A stretch of DNA of 64,000 nt, taken from NCBI RefSeq assembly GCF_024213195.1, contig NZ_JANAVF010000002.1:62001-126000 (forward strand). The letters are read 5' to 3'. Every line of letters begins with the position of its first letter. The stretch's first letter is position 1. This DNA is from Streptomyces sp. TBY4. Its GTDB lineage: Bacteria > Actinomycetota > Actinomycetes > Streptomycetales > Streptomycetaceae. Shown piece after piece: positions 27,909 through 36,020 of this stretch. A model generated the notes under the pieces. That model did not search any database and was not told the origin of the DNA. It worked only from the letters and a program-made list of their open reading frames with translations. The translations under genes were made by a program, and so were the position numbers.

Positions 27909-27968
27909 CTAGGCCGTGGCGCCGGACGACGCGGGCCTGACCGGCAGGATCCGAAAGAGACGGCCTAG
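27909..27968. mobile_element. 60-bp shortened copy of the CTAG-bounded element
   Basis: Read on the minus strand it begins CTAGGCCGTCTCTTTCGGAT, as does the 169-bp element at 7491-7659, runs alongside that element for about 50 bp with differences, then ends in ACGGCCTAG. It appears to be an internal-deletion derivative. As at the other locus, the CTAG at the conserved end supplies the TAG stop of the gene reading into it, here the SWIM protein. Confidence 0.7.
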
Positions 27969-29260
27969 GCCTCCGGGTCCTCCGGCTCCAGCGCGGCCAG
28001 CGCCGCCGCCGGGTCCGTGGCCGGCGGGCCCGCCGGGAGCCAGTGTTCCGCCGCGCGGCGGTACGGCCACCAGCGGCCGTCCCGGCCCAGCCGGAGCTGG
28101 CGGTCGCCGCCCGGCTCCGTCCAGCGGGCCCGGATCCGGCGCAGCACCGGGGCGGGGGCTGCGGGGTCGGCCTCCGCGTCCGCCCCGTCGGGCCGGGCCG
28201 TCGCCAGCGCGGCCCGCGCCCGGGCGAGCGACGCCCGGTCCGGGGTCCAGTCCTCCTCCAGCACCGAGACGGCCGGTGCCCCGCCGAAGCCCCAGGCGAG
28301 TACGGCCCGGTCCATGGCCGCCCGGTCCCTGTCGGAAGCCGCCGCCAGGCGGGAGCGGACCCGAAGGTCGTGGGCCTGCGCCGTGAGTCGTACGGCATCC
28401 TGCGCGAGCGTGGGCCCGGGCTGCGGGGCGCGCTCCGCATGGCCCGCAGCGAGCGCCTCCGCGAGCAGCCCGTACGCCTGCGCCGCGGCCGCCTGCGCCA
28501 GGAACTCCACCCCGTCCACGTCCAGGCCCGGCGGCTCCGTCCCCGACTCCGTGTCCAGGGTCGGCGGCTGGCCCGGCGCCTCCGGCAGCCGCGCGGGCGC
28601 GGGCAGCGGGGGCAGGGCGGACGCCGCCGCGTAGACCTCGGACGCCGGGACACCGGCGTCCGCCGGGGATTGCGCGGGCTCCGCCTCCGCCGTGCTGCGC
28701 TCCTCCAGCTCGGCGAGAAGACCGGCCTCCGCGCGCCCGCGCAGCAGCAACAGCACGAAGGGGTCCCGGTCCAGCAGCCGCGCCACCTGGTAGCAGAGCG
28801 CGGCCGTGTGCGGGCAGTGGTCCCACTCGCCGCAGTCGCAGCGCGGGTCGAGGTCGCCGATCCCGGGCAGCAGCTCCACCCCGGCCGCTGCCGCGTCCTC
28901 GGCGAGCTCCGGCGGCACCTCCCGGTCGAGCAGCGCCGCGATGTGGCCGGACTCGGCGGCCGCCAGCCCGAGCAGCCGGTCCCATTCCGCTTCCGTGAAC
29001 TCCTGCACCAGCACGTCGGTCCGGTGCGCCGTCCCGTCCGGGTCGCGCACCACGGCCGTCAGCCCGCCCGGCCGTACGGACACGGCCCCGACCGCGCCCG
29101 CACGCGCGTACCGCCGGCCCTGCTTGAGCTGCTGCCCGTCCAGGGCGCTGTCCTCCAGGGCGCGCAGCCAGGCGTGCCCCCACCAGGTGGCGGCGAAGCC
29201 GCGCCCGGGGACGGGCGGGAGCGGCGGGAAGGTCTTCTCGTACGGGTCCTTCGCCATCAT
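27965..29260 (-). CDS. SWIM zinc-finger protein
   Basis: A 431-residue protein with one SWIM finger: C141-x-C143-x5-C149-x-H151 (CDCGEWDHCPH). SWIM fingers bind DNA or proteins and often accompany SNF2 helicases. The remainder is Ala/Pro-rich with helical stretches and no catalytic motif; the N-terminus (PPLPPVPGRGFAATWWGHAW) is typical of the bacterial family. Its ATG overlaps the helicase stop (ATGATG), so translation is coupled and the two proteins very likely form a complex. The stop codon lies in the CTAG end of a small inverted-repeat element. Confidence 0.88.
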   Translation of the reverse strand: MMAKDPYEKTFPPLPPVPGRGFAATWWGHAWLRALEDSALDGQQLKQGRRYARAGAVGAVSVRPGGLTAVVRDPDGTAHRTDVLVQEFTEAEWDRLLGLAAAESGHIAALLDREVPPELAEDAAAAGVELLPGIGDLDPRCDCGEWDHCPHTAALCYQVARLLDRDPFVLLLLRGRAEAGLLAELEERSTAEAEPAQSPADAGVPASEVYAAASALPPLPAPARLPEAPGQPPTLDTESGTEPPGLDVDGVEFLAQAAAAQAYGLLAEALAAGHAERAPQPGPTLAQDAVRLTAQAHDLRVRSRLAAASDRDRAAMDRAVLAWGFGGAPAVSVLEEDWTPDRASLARARAALATARPDGADAEADPAAPAPVLRRIRARWTEPGGDRQLRLGRDGRWWPYRRAAEHWLPAGPPATDPAAALAALEPEDPEA

Positions 29261-32229
29261 CGGTGTCGCTCCCCTGCGGCGGCCGGGCGGAGCGCGACGA
29301 GTTCGGCCAGCTCCGCGTCGCTCAGTTCGGTCAGGGCGGCCTCGCCGCCCGCGAGGACGGCGTCGGCCAGGGCCCTTTTGCGTGCGAGGAGTTCGGCGAT
29401 CCGGTCCTCCACGGTGCCTTCGGCGATGATGCGGTGGACCTGGACGGGCTGGGTCTGGCCGATGCGGTAGGCGCGGTCGGTGGCCTGTTCCTCGACGGCG
29501 GGGTTCCACCAGCGGTCGTAGTGGATGACGTGCCCGGCGCGGGTGAGGTTGAGGCCGGTGCCGGCCGCCTTGAGGGAGAGCAGGAACACGGGCACCTCGC
29601 CCGCCTGGAACCGGTCCACGAGCTCCTCGCGGCGCGGCACGGGCGTGCCCCCGTGCAGCAGTTGGGACGGGATGCCGCGTGCCGTCAGGTGGCGTTCGAT
29701 GATGCGGGCCATCGTCACGTACTGCGTGAAGACCAGCACGGAGCCGCCCTCGGCCAGGATCGTGTCGAGCAGCTCGTCGAGGAGCTCCAGCTTCCCGGAG
29801 GCAGCCCCGGCGGACTCCTTCGAGCGGTGCTGCTCCTTCGTGTACTGGGCGGGGTGGTTGCAGATCTGCTTGAGCGAGGTCAGCAGCTTGACGACCAGCC
29901 CGCGGCGCTCCATCCCGTCCGCGCCGGCGATCGCGGCGAGGGTCTCGCGCACCACCGCCTCGTACAGCCCGGCCTGTTCGGGGGTCAGGGACACGGCGTG
30001 GTCGGTCTCGGTCTTGGGCGGCAGTTCGGGGGCGATCCCCGGATCGGACTTCTTGCGGCGGAGCAGGAAGGGCCTGACGAGCGCCCCGAGCCGGGCCGCC
30101 GCCCGCGGGTCGCGGCCGCTCTCGACCGGCTCGGCGTAGCGCGTGCGGAAGGTGCCGGGGCGGCCGAGGAGGCCCGGGGTGGTCCAGTCGAGGACGGCCC
30201 ACAGCTCGGACAGGTTGTTCTCGACCGGGGTACCGGTGAGGGCCACGCGGGCGTCCGAGGGGATGGTGCGCAGGGCCCTGGCGGTCGAGGAGCGGGGGTT
30301 CTTGACGTGCTGGGCCTCGTCCGCGACGACCATCCCCCAGCGCACGGCGGCGAGTCGGGGCGCGTCCAGGCGCATGGTGCCGTAGGTGGTGAGGACGAAG
30401 CCGCCGGCCGGTCCGTCCGCCATCGCGTCGAGGTCGCGGCCGGTTCCGTGGAAGCGGCGCACCGGCGTCCCGGGGGCGAACTTCTCGATCTCCCGCTGCC
30501 AGTTGCCCAGCAGCGAGGCCGGGCAGACCACCAGCGTCGGGCCCTCGTGCCCGTGCTCCTGACGGTGCAGGTGCAGGGCGATCAGCGTCACCGTCTTGCC
30601 CAGGCCCATGTCGTCGGCCAGGCAGGCGCCGAAGCCGAGTCCGGTGAGGCGGGCGAGCCAGCGCAGGCCGCGGAGCTGGTAGTCGCGCAGGGTGGCACGG
30701 AGGGCGGCCGGGGCCTGTACGTCGGCGGGCGGTGCCTGTACGTCGGCGGGCGGTGCCTGTACGTCGGCGGGCGCGGCGGCGTCCCCGTGCGCCGGGGGCT
30801 CCGGTTCCGCACGCTCGGGATCCGTGGTGAGGAGCGAGCGGAGCCGTTCCAGCGGACCGGTGGCCTCTACGTCGTACCGCGTGCCGTCGAGCTCCGCCGA
30901 GCCGGTCAGTACGGCGGCCAGCGCCTCGGCGGCCGTCACCTCGCGGTCCTGGCGGGCCAGGGCCCGGGCCCGGCGGGCCGCGGCCGGGTCGATCAGGACC
31001 CACTGGTCGCGCAGCCGGACCAGGGGGCGCTTCGCCTCGGCGAGCCGGTCCAGTTCCTCGGCGGTCAGATCGCCCTGGTCGCCGAGGGCGTAGCGCCAGC
31101 CGAGGGGGTGTGCGGAGGAGGAGAGCGGGCCGGTCAGGCCCGGCAGGTCCGAGCCGGTGGCGGGCCTGCCCACGACGGCCCGCGCGGTGAGCGTACGGGC
31201 GAGCCCGCGCGGCCAGTGCACCTGCACCCCGTCGGCCGCCAGCGCGGCGGCGGCCTCCCCGAGCAGCTCCGCGACCTCCTCGTCGGCGAGGTCCACCGCG
31301 TCGGGGACGGCGGCGCCGAGCAGCGGTTCGAGCGGCGGCCACAGGCGCGCGGCGCGGCGCAGGGCCCGGAGCGCATCCAGGCGGGCACGGGGCGGGAAGG
31401 CGGCCGCGGCGGGTCCGGAGCCGGCCCAGACGTCGGCGGCGTCCGCGACGAGGGCGGCGTCCGCGAGGCCGTGCATCTGCAGGACGGCACGGAAGGCGGG
31501 GGGCAGGGCGTCAGGGTCCACCTCGATGCGGAGCGAGACGCGCACCCCGGCGTCGTGCCCGGCCGCGACCTCCGCGGCCCAGTCGCGCAGTTCGGGGTGG
31601 AGCCGGGCCGGGCGGGTGGCGTAGGCGGAGCCACCGGCGGCGGCGGGCGCGGCGGGGGAGCGGGGCAGGGTGTCGGCGACGGCGTCGAGGAAGGCGCGCA
31701 GCAGGGGCTCCGGCGCGGGCAGCTGGGGCGGGCCGGCGGGGCCGGGATCGTGGCCGGGGCCGCCGTCGGGACCGGGGCCGGGGTTGGGGCCGACCGGTAC
31801 GCAGTGCGCGTCGGGCGGCATGGCCGCCGCCAGCTCCCGGACCTCCTCCAGATCGGCGGCGTCCAGCGGCCCGAGCCGCCAGGCGTCGTACCCGGCGGGG
31901 CTCAGGCCGGGCAGCAGCAGCCCGCGCGCGGCGAAGCGCAGGGCCAGCAGGGCGGCGGCGCCCCAGAACGGCGCGGCTCCGGCGGATGCGGCCGAACGGA
32001 CCCGGGTCAGCAGGGGCAGGGCCTCGTAGAGGGGCAGGACGAGGGCCGTCACCCGGGTGCGCCGCAGGTCGGGCGTGACCACGGTGAGCCGCTCGGTGGC
32101 GCCCCGGCCGTCGAGGGGGAGGCCCTCGGCCGGGTCCGGGTGCCAGAAGGCGATCCGGCCCTCGCGGGCCGGGTCGGCGGGGAGGAAGACGGCGGAGCAG
32201 GGGATGAGGCCGGAGATCGTCGGGAGCAC
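29257..32229 (-). CDS. SNF2-family helicase
   Basis: A 990-residue double-stranded-nucleic-acid translocase of the SNF2/RapA-like type. About 1-500 is a SNF2-associated N-region; the ATPase core begins near 500 with LADDMGLGKTV (Walker A), VVADEAQHVKN (box II, DEAQ), LTGTPVENNLSELW, and in the second lobe VFTQYVTM and RAYRIGQ. A linker contains three copies of a PPADVQA heptad. The GTG is chosen because GAGG lies five bases upstream and MLPTISGLIPCSAVFLP is a usual N-terminus; longer readings enter intergenic DNA. It is coupled to a SWIM protein gene. A role in chromatin remodelling, repair or transcription recycling is likely; nothing marks it as a defence gene. Confidence 0.9.
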   Translation of the reverse strand: MLPTISGLIPCSAVFLPADPAREGRIAFWHPDPAEGLPLDGRGATERLTVVTPDLRRTRVTALVLPLYEALPLLTRVRSAASAGAAPFWGAAALLALRFAARGLLLPGLSPAGYDAWRLGPLDAADLEEVRELAAAMPPDAHCVPVGPNPGPGPDGGPGHDPGPAGPPQLPAPEPLLRAFLDAVADTLPRSPAAPAAAGGSAYATRPARLHPELRDWAAEVAAGHDAGVRVSLRIEVDPDALPPAFRAVLQMHGLADAALVADAADVWAGSGPAAAAFPPRARLDALRALRRAARLWPPLEPLLGAAVPDAVDLADEEVAELLGEAAAALAADGVQVHWPRGLARTLTARAVVGRPATGSDLPGLTGPLSSSAHPLGWRYALGDQGDLTAEELDRLAEAKRPLVRLRDQWVLIDPAAARRARALARQDREVTAAEALAAVLTGSAELDGTRYDVEATGPLERLRSLLTTDPERAEPEPPAHGDAAAPADVQAPPADVQAPPADVQAPAALRATLRDYQLRGLRWLARLTGLGFGACLADDMGLGKTVTLIALHLHRQEHGHEGPTLVVCPASLLGNWQREIEKFAPGTPVRRFHGTGRDLDAMADGPAGGFVLTTYGTMRLDAPRLAAVRWGMVVADEAQHVKNPRSSTARALRTIPSDARVALTGTPVENNLSELWAVLDWTTPGLLGRPGTFRTRYAEPVESGRDPRAAARLGALVRPFLLRRKKSDPGIAPELPPKTETDHAVSLTPEQAGLYEAVVRETLAAIAGADGMERRGLVVKLLTSLKQICNHPAQYTKEQHRSKESAGAASGKLELLDELLDTILAEGGSVLVFTQYVTMARIIERHLTARGIPSQLLHGGTPVPRREELVDRFQAGEVPVFLLSLKAAGTGLNLTRAGHVIHYDRWWNPAVEEQATDRAYRIGQTQPVQVHRIIAEGTVEDRIAELLARKRALADAVLAGGEAALTELSDAELAELVALRPAAAGERHR
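30713..30773 (-). repeat. 21-bp in-frame tandem repeat in the SNF2 gene
   Basis: About 2.9 copies of GCCTGTACGTCGGCGGGCGGT encode a PPADVQA heptad repeat in the linker before the ATPase core. Copies are identical, which suggests recent expansion; the number may vary between strains. Confidence 0.85.
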
Positions 32230-32307
32230 GCATTCCTCAAACTTGACTACCGAATACAGGGTGGCCGAGATTAACCCACCGGCGGCCGCCCCGGCCCGCG
32301 ACGACAC

Positions 32308-32323
32308 CGTGACCCGGGTCACG
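32308..32323. promoter_or_regulatory. 16-bp perfect palindrome, Crp-like site
   Basis: CGTGACCCGGGTCACG lies between the divergent SNF2 gene and a small membrane-protein gene. It fits the pattern GTG-N6-G-N-CAC described for Streptomyces Crp. It could serve either gene. Chance occurrence in GC-rich DNA is possible. Confidence 0.35.
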
Positions 32324-32441
32324 TCCTCGACTGTTCGCGGTCTCTTCGGCGAGCGGAGACCCGGCCGAGGGTTACGGGAACGCGGGGGCCGGAGCGCGCG
32401 TTGTGTGGGGTAGTGGCCGACGGAGAAAGAGGGTGCCGCAG

Positions 32442-32624
32442 ATGTCCACGAGCGGAAAGATCGCGGTTGCCGGTGTGGTGGCAGCCATCGTGCTGTTCTG
32501 GTCGGTCGGGTTCTGGGCCGGACTGCTGGTCCTGATCGGCGTCCCGGTGGCGGCCTACCTGCTGTTGGACTCCTCCCAGCGCCGTAGGCTGCGGGGTATA
32601 TCCAGGAAGCAGATCGGCCGCTGA
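32442..32624 (+). CDS. Small membrane protein
   Basis: A 60-residue protein with two hydrophobic segments (about 6-22 and 25-42) and a basic C-terminus (RRRLRGISRKQ). AGAGGG about ten bases upstream supports the ATG. No family is recognised. The MOSC-domain gene begins 20 bases downstream on the same strand, so they may share a transcript. Coding potential is supported by third-position GC and the clear membrane pattern, but function is unknown. Confidence 0.65.
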   Translation: MSTSGKIAVAGVVAAIVLFWSVGFWAGLLVLIGVPVAAYLLLDSSQRRRLRGISRKQIGR

Positions 32625-32644
32625 CGGCGGCAGGGGGGTCAGGA

Positions 32645-33199
32645 ATGAACACGGCGAGCGCGGCACAGGTCGCGGCGGTCAGCAGCAACGGGGTCTATTC
32701 GTTCACCAAGCCCACGCGCGAGAGCATCAAGCTCGTGGAAGGGCTCGGGGTGGAGGGGGACGTCCACGCGGGGGTCACGGTCAAGCACCGTTCCAGGGTG
32801 GCCCAGGACCCCACGCAGCCGAACCTCCGGCAGGTGCACCTGATCCACCGGGAGCTCTTCGAGGAGGTGGCCGGGGCCGGCTACCAGGTCGAGGCGGGCC
32901 AGCTCGGGGAGAACGTCACCACCGAAGGCATCGACCTGCTCGCCCTGCCGACCGGCACCCTGCTGCGCCTCGGAGCGGAGGCCGTGGTCGAGGTGACCGG
33001 ACTGCGCAACCCGTGCCTCCAGATAGACAACTTCCAGCACGGGCTGCTCAAGCAGGTGGTCGGCAGGGACGCCGAGGGCAATCTGCTCCGCAAGGCCGGA
33101 ATCATGGGCGTGGTCCACCGGGGCGGCACCATCCACCCCGGCGACACCATCGAGGTCACCCTCCCCCCGACTCCGCACATCCCCCTCGAACGGGTCTGA
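32645..33199 (+). CDS. MOSC-domain protein
   Basis: A 184-residue single-domain protein of the MOSC (molybdenum cofactor sulfurase C-terminal) family, related to YiiM and able to bind sulfur-modified Moco. The conserved Cys is C124 in GLRNPCLQIDNF, with GLGVEGDVHAG near the start and LGENVTTEG in the middle, all typical. A strong AGGGGGG ribosome site precedes the ATG. Such proteins detoxify N-hydroxylated compounds or move sulfur to Moco enzymes; this genome window also has two molybdo-enzymes (13.3-16.9 and 51.8-53.1 kb). A hairpin terminator follows. Confidence 0.9.
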   Translation: MNTASAAQVAAVSSNGVYSFTKPTRESIKLVEGLGVEGDVHAGVTVKHRSRVAQDPTQPNLRQVHLIHRELFEEVAGAGYQVEAGQLGENVTTEGIDLLALPTGTLLRLGAEAVVEVTGLRNPCLQIDNFQHGLLKQVVGRDAEGNLLRKAGIMGVVHRGGTIHPGDTIEVTLPPTPHIPLERV

Positions 33200-33213
33200 C
33201 CCACCGAGCGCAC

Positions 33214-33239
33214 GGCCCGGACACGCCATGGTCCGGGCC
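33214..33239. terminator. Hairpin between convergent genes
   Basis: GGCCCGGAC and GTCCGGGCC form a perfect 9-bp stem with an 8-nt loop, 15 bases after the MOSC stop and about 45 bases from the end of the opposite gene. No T-tract. It can act in both directions. Confidence 0.6.
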
Positions 33240-33284
33240 AGGCCGGGTAGGGCCGATCCGGTTCCGGCGGGGAGCCAGGACCCC

Positions 33285-33671
33285 TCAACCGATCCATGCG
33301 CGCAGGCGCTCGCTGAGCACCACGTCATGGGGCAGCCGCTCCAGCTCGTGCACGGGCACGTCCACCCCGTGCTGCCCCAGGACGCCGGCCAGGTAGCCCC
33401 AGTGCCCGGCCGCCATCTGCTCCTGCGTCATGCCGTCGAAGGGCTCGTCCGGCCCGACCACCGTCCGGGCCGTCTCCTCGATGTCCTCGACGGAGGTCAG
33501 CGCGGGGATGCCCGCCGGGCCCGAGGTGCTCCAGCCGCGATCGTCCAGCAACACCACACTGCGGCCGTCCGCGAGCACGGCCTCCAGCCGTGCCGACACG
33601 GACAGCTGCTGAGCGCTCGTACCGCCGACGTTCAGATCGGTGTAAGTGATCAAGCGGGTCACCACGGTCAT
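33285..33671 (-). CDS. Conserved-looking hypothetical protein
   Basis: A 128-residue soluble acidic protein without a recognised domain. It has an alternating strand/helix pattern (RLEAVLADGRSVVLLDDRGW ... DIEETARTVVGPDEPFDG) and ends with a His/Asp-rich helix region. No signal peptide or membrane segment. AGGAG seven bases upstream fixes the ATG; a longer reading frame lacks support. Function unknown. Confidence 0.7.
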   Translation of the reverse strand: MTVVTRLITYTDLNVGGTSAQQLSVSARLEAVLADGRSVVLLDDRGWSTSGPAGIPALTSVEDIEETARTVVGPDEPFDGMTQEQMAAGHWGYLAGVLGQHGVDVPVHELERLPHDVVLSERLRAWIG

Positions 33672-33782
33672 GCCGTACTCCTGTCGGCTCGCCCCGAGTC
33701 CGGGCGGCCCGTTCCACGGGCTCACGGAATCCCGGAGCCTATATCCGGCCCCCGCCCCGCGCCGGCCCCCACCCCGTGCGAC

Positions 33783-34262
33783 TCAGTAGTAGCCCCGCAT
33801 CAGCTCCGTCGCCCATTCCGGCTGCCGGTGCTCGCCGCGCGGGCCGAACTCCGTCATGTACGGCTTGAGGTCGAGCACCGGAGTGCCCGCGACCGCGTCC
33901 AGCCCCTCCACGTGCAACTCGGGTCCGTCCGCCGCCTCCACGTCCACCTTCAGGACGCGGCAGCGCGAGAGGCCCAGCCGGTTGGGCCGGTTCTTGCCGC
34001 GCTGGGCGAAGATGCCGACGAGCGGCCAGTCCGGATTGCCCCGGGGGCGCCGCGCACCCGTCTCGATCCTGTCCTCGGGCACCCGGTCGAAGTGGAAGAC
34101 CACCTCGACGTGCGAGAAGTCCTCCAGTCCGTACAGGGCTTCCGGACCGAACCGCTCCCGGTCCAGGCGGATCACCGCCGTCTCCCGCCCCCAGTCGTCG
34201 TCGACGACCTCCGGACGGCCGCCGACCACCACGCCAACCGGGACCACTTCCACCGGATCCAT
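33783..34262 (-). CDS. TrmO-like tRNA methyltransferase (TsaA/YaeB family)
   Basis: A 159-residue protein of the TrmO beta-barrel family, which uses S-adenosylmethionine to N6-methylate t6A37 in certain tRNAs. Typical motifs are LYGLEDFSHVEVVFHFDRV and RPNRLGLSRCRVL, and the C-terminal DLKPYMTEFGP. The ATG is favoured by GAAGGA seven bases upstream; the GTG two codons earlier is only one base from that site. It is shorter than E. coli TrmO because the C-terminal domain is missing, as in many actinobacterial members, so the exact substrate is uncertain. Confidence 0.85.
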   Translation of the reverse strand: MDPVEVVPVGVVVGGRPEVVDDDWGRETAVIRLDRERFGPEALYGLEDFSHVEVVFHFDRVPEDRIETGARRPRGNPDWPLVGIFAQRGKNRPNRLGLSRCRVLKVDVEAADGPELHVEGLDAVAGTPVLDLKPYMTEFGPRGEHRQPEWATELMRGYY

Positions 34263-34301
34263 CAGCACGTCCTTCCCCTCGAACTCAGTACTGCGCGCAG
34301 C

Positions 34302-35090
34302 TCAGACCGGCCGCACGGCGACCCGGTCCAGCGCCTCCAGCAGCTCCGACAGCTGCGGAATCCCCCCGTGGGCCTCGTGCGGTACGGCCAGCACCTCGCT
34401 CGGCTCCTCGTCGAGGAGGACGAAGGCGGCCCCGCCCGTACGGGCCACCAGCGACCATCCCGGCCCGTCGACGCGCAGCGTCCGCGCCTCCTCGCCCGCG
34501 AAGGACGACCGCACCCTGCCGGGTGGCGGCGGGCTCTGCGTGTACCCGACGGCCTCCTCCAGGGCCCTGGCCAGCCCCGGGTGCGCGGCGGCCGCGGCCC
34601 CGCCGTCCGTGGCCACGCGCTCGCTCCAGCCGGTCCACTCCCGGGCGATCTGGTCGGCGCCCATCCGCCGCTGCACCGGACCCCAGGTCTCCGCCGACGG
34701 CGGGGCCAGCGGCACCCGTCCCGTGCCGTCCGCGCCCTGTTCGGGATCGTGCGGTTCGGGGATCCCGGCCGTGGCCACCGCGAGCTCGATGGGCCAGCCC
34801 GCCAGCGAGACCACGATGGACCGTTCGTCGGGGGACAGGTCGTACTCCATCCCGCAGTCCCACGAGGCGATGGCCACGGCCACGAGCGAGACGTCGTCGA
34901 CCACGACCGTCCAGCGCGCGCCCTCCTCGTCCTGTCCCAGCACCAGGCCGTACCCGGTGGCCACCGGCGGCACGCCCAGCAGCGAGCAGGCCTCGGGGTA
35001 GTCGTCACCCAGGATGCTCGGGAACTGCGCGGGGGTCAGCAGCACGGCGGTCAGCACGTACAGCGAACCGCCGTCCTCCTCTTCGGACAC
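34302..35090 (-). CDS. Conserved-looking hypothetical protein
   Basis: A 262-residue soluble protein. It starts with GTG behind GGGAGG. No signal peptide, transmembrane helix or known motif is visible. The sequence shows a probable alpha/beta N-half (LYVLTAVLLTPAQFPSILGD) and a Pro/Ala-rich middle, then a beta-rich end (GWSLVARTGGAAFVLLDEEPS). It lies 39 bases upstream of the TrmO-like gene on the same strand. No function can be assigned. Confidence 0.7.
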   Translation of the reverse strand: MSEEEDGGSLYVLTAVLLTPAQFPSILGDDYPEACSLLGVPPVATGYGLVLGQDEEGARWTVVVDDVSLVAVAIASWDCGMEYDLSPDERSIVVSLAGWPIELAVATAGIPEPHDPEQGADGTGRVPLAPPSAETWGPVQRRMGADQIAREWTGWSERVATDGGAAAAAHPGLARALEEAVGYTQSPPPPGRVRSSFAGEEARTLRVDGPGWSLVARTGGAAFVLLDEEPSEVLAVPHEAHGGIPQLSELLEALDRVAVRPV

Positions 35091-35229
35091 GTGGCCTCCC
35101 GGTCGTTCTCTCGTCGGCGCACCCTAACCAGCGAGTAACCACCGCGTCGAGAGCTGGCGGGAGCCGATTTCCGGGCCCGCCACCTGCACGGAGGGCCGGC
35201 CGCCCACCACGGAAGCGCAGGGGTCCGGG

Positions 35230-35853
35230 TCAGGAGGTCCGGACCGCCAGCGCGAGGAAACGGGTGTCCTCGTCGGCGTACGAGGTCATCCGCCAGCCCG
35301 AACCGGCCAGCAGCGGGCCGAGGTTGTGCTCCGCGCGCATGTCGTCCGCGGTCAGTTCGCGGCCGTGGCGCGCCGCGAGGGCCGCCCGGCCGATCGGGTG
35401 GAACAGCGCGAGCCGTCCGCCCGGGCGGACGACCCGGGCGAGTTCGCGCAAGTTGTCCCCGGGGTCGGGGAGATGGGCGACGAGACCGGCGGCGAACACG
35501 GCGTCCAGCACACCGTCGCGCAGCGGCAGCCGGGCCACGTCCGCCAGCAGCAGGGTGCCCTCGGCGTCCCGGCCGGCCTCCTGCGCGGCGGCCAGCATCT
35601 GCGGGGTGACATCGGCGCCGAGCACCGTTCCCGACGGGCCGACGGCCGCGCGGAGCGCGGTGAGCGCCCGCCCGGTGCCGCAGCCCGCGTCGAGGACCCG
35701 GTCCCCGTGGCGCAGCCCGAACTCGCCCACGGCGGTCGCGAAGGCGGGCCCGTCCCCCGGGAACTTGCGGTCCCAGCCGGCCGCGCGCGCCCCGAAGAAC
35801 TCCTGGACGTGGCCCCGGTCGCGCGTCTGATCCTGTGTGCGGTCTTCGCTCAT
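35230..35853 (-). CDS. Class I SAM-dependent methyltransferase
   Basis: A 207-residue methyltransferase with a Rossmann-like fold. Motif I is VLDAGCGTGRALTAL, the acidic end of strand 2 is VLGADVTPQML, and post-motifs LLLADVARLPLRDGVLDAVFAAG and ELARVVRPGGRLALFHP belong to the Methyltransf_11/UbiE-like group. The substrate is unknown. The chosen ATG starts MSEDRTQDQ; upstream in-frame sequence reads through intergenic DNA. It stands alone and is divergent from the MHYT gene. Confidence 0.88.
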   Translation of the reverse strand: MSEDRTQDQTRDRGHVQEFFGARAAGWDRKFPGDGPAFATAVGEFGLRHGDRVLDAGCGTGRALTALRAAVGPSGTVLGADVTPQMLAAAQEAGRDAEGTLLLADVARLPLRDGVLDAVFAAGLVAHLPDPGDNLRELARVVRPGGRLALFHPIGRAALAARHGRELTADDMRAEHNLGPLLAGSGWRMTSYADEDTRFLALAVRTS

Positions 35854-36020
35854 GTGCCCATGATCCCTCACCGGGGCTCCGGCACATGCCTGCGGAACGT
35901 GTGCAAGGTGGTACGCGGCGTGATCGAAGATGAACGTATCTCTGTCATATTCCAGCAGTTCCAGTGGCTTTCGAAATGCGGCCCGTGTTCGCTCCCTCAC
36001 CCGGACTAGCTTCCGTGGCC

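Noticed and set aside
30713..30773. Tandem repeats as a CRISPR-like array
   Set aside because: Units are contiguous, in frame and without spacers; no cas genes are present.
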